Positions 63,096 to 64,000 of a stretch of 64,000 nt of DNA are shown one piece after another. Each line of letters begins with the position of its first letter. Within the stretch, counting starts at the first letter, position 1. Source of the DNA: Thelephora terrestris (lineage: Eukaryota; Basidiomycota; Agaricomycetes; Thelephorales; Thelephoraceae); contig WIUZ02000005.1 in the NCBI GenBank assembly GCA_015956445.1, forward strand, positions 62,001 through 126,000. The letters run 5' to 3'. The notes under the pieces are model-generated. The model had not been told where the DNA came from. It ran no database searches and saw only the letters and a list, made by a program, of their open reading frames with translations. The translations under genes and the position numbers were made by a program.

Positions 63096-64000
63096 TGTCG
63101 GGTTCGTGGGGAGTGTAGTGTTATTTCCTATACGGAAGATAACTAACACCCTTTGGTTTGCTTAGAGACTAGAGTATAGAAACCAAGCAGGCTGGTTGAT
63201 TAGTCAATGAACTCAACTAACAACTCCACAGGGTAGAGCGGGGTTCCTCTTTCCGGCTCTTGGTCCTGATGAGTTCGCTGGGGATCTACTAGTAGTGTGT
63301 CCCTCAGTAATTATTCTAGGGAATCAGTAATGTTATCACTCAGGGGCTCTGTACACTCTGATTAGACACCTAACTTCACCGTGGGAATCTATGTTCTGAT
63401 AGGAATGGGGTTCCTGACTCAAGGATGGGCCTTGAGGCTGTGCTTGAGGCTGTGTAATAGTCCTGTCCTTAGGCTGTACCTAAAGCTGTGTCGAGGCTGT
63501 GTCGTGAAACTAAACCAAATAAGGAAGGTGTACGCTTACACCTGAGGCTGTGCTTGATATGTCGTAAAAGTGACAAGATATGTCGTAGAGCTTATAGAGG
63601 TATGTCAGATACCTTAAACTTGCTACAGATGATGCCTAGTGCGTCAAACAAATATAACTTCAAACAAACTTGGGATAAAATGATATGTCGTAGAATATGT
63701 CGTAGACCTTTGTAGTACCTGCTAAATCTGGCTGTTACCTAGACAAACACTCTTCTGAAGTGGAGGGCTATCTGCCTAAAGTATCAGACTTCAGCAATAC
63801 AGACACCAAAAACTCCAACGTCACAAGTGTGCTAGGCTTGATCAGTACTTCTGACTTAGTGCTTCTTCACACAGAGGATGAGGCTGAAAGTGGTATGTGA
63901 TTACTCAAAATCACTCAACCAATCAGTCCTAAGGGGTAGGGGGTAGATGAAAAGTTGTGGGGGAAAACTAGCAAAGAGAGCCTCAGTCTAGGTGAAGACT
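63096..64000 (-). repeat. 5' LTR of the gag-protease element, cut by the window edge
   Basis: Starts on the plus strand with TGTCGGGTTCGTGG, so the minus-strand LTR ends in CA. The region contains short tandem motifs, GAGGCTGTG (63431-63555, several copies) and ATATGTCGTA (63556-63705), as often seen in U3. The far end lies beyond the window, and no second copy was found inside it, so the LTR status is inferred from its position and the primer-binding site. Confidence 0.5.

Overview
The window looks like a transposon-rich stretch of a basidiomycete nuclear genome, most likely an agaricomycete mushroom. The evidence is many 46-60 nt GT-AG introns, branch points close to the acceptor, and families I know to be amplified in Agaricomycetes: a TET/JBP-type dioxygenase, a Plavaka (CACTA-like) transposase, a UPF1-like SF1 helicase, a WD40 family and a gag-protease polyprotein. 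I saw no rRNA gene, no convincing tRNA gene and no CRISPR array. All assignments rest on reading translations and splice sites by eye; no database was searched.

Layout. 0-6.7 kb: two small host-like genes and a spliced accessory ORF, enclosed by imperfect inverted repeats of about 150 bp (12-160 and 6541-6684). 6.9-10.8 kb: a five-exon Plavaka transposase broken by one in-frame TGA. 11.2-12.6 kb: an apparently intact seven-exon WD40 gene. 12.9-14 kb: copy A of a dispersed repeat (R1). 15-20 kb: low-complexity coding relics, the 3' part of an unrecognised gene, and a 271-bp MITE with a TA duplication. 20.5-21.5 kb: a C3HC4 RING gene with a possible 3-nt microexon. 22.1-22.8 kb: a small repeat-containing membrane protein. 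28.6-30.4 kb: an apparently intact six-exon TET/JBP-like dioxygenase. 30.9-33.5 kb: a dead SF1 helicase that has lost its Walker B region and carries a palindromic MITE, followed by R1 copy B. 37.5-39.5 kb: an ABC-transporter membrane-domain fragment abutting a truncated kinase gene. 39.8-47.6 kb: R1 copies C and D, two more elements ending in CACTGGGGGC or its degenerate form, and two unrecognised spliced genes.

48-64 kb differs in character. A purine-rich tract (48.2-50.4 kb) is interrupted by a 3.85-kb almost perfect palindrome (50362-54211). Its arms hold AT-rich direct repeats, degenerate telomere-like CCTAA arrays and TATCT arrays around a 49-nt spacer. Next, mostly on the minus strand, come a very long acidic reading frame split by one TGA, a 247-aa ORF, a plus-strand 207-aa ORF behind an LTR-like TATA/AATAAA cassette, and a 937-aa gag-protease polyprotein with primer-binding site and LTR edge at about 63.1 kb. 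No reverse transcriptase or integrase is readable anywhere in the window.

How the parts relate. Three elements share CACTGGGGGC-type ends, two of them with clear 3-bp duplications, and look like non-autonomous CACTA-type elements. The R1 repeats appear to be the head and tail of a helicase-bearing repeat unit from which the helicase was lost in some copies. The strongest candidates for something undescribed are the large palindrome, the CACTGGGGGC fold-back family, and the gag-protease locus whose neighbours are unknown ORFs instead of pol.
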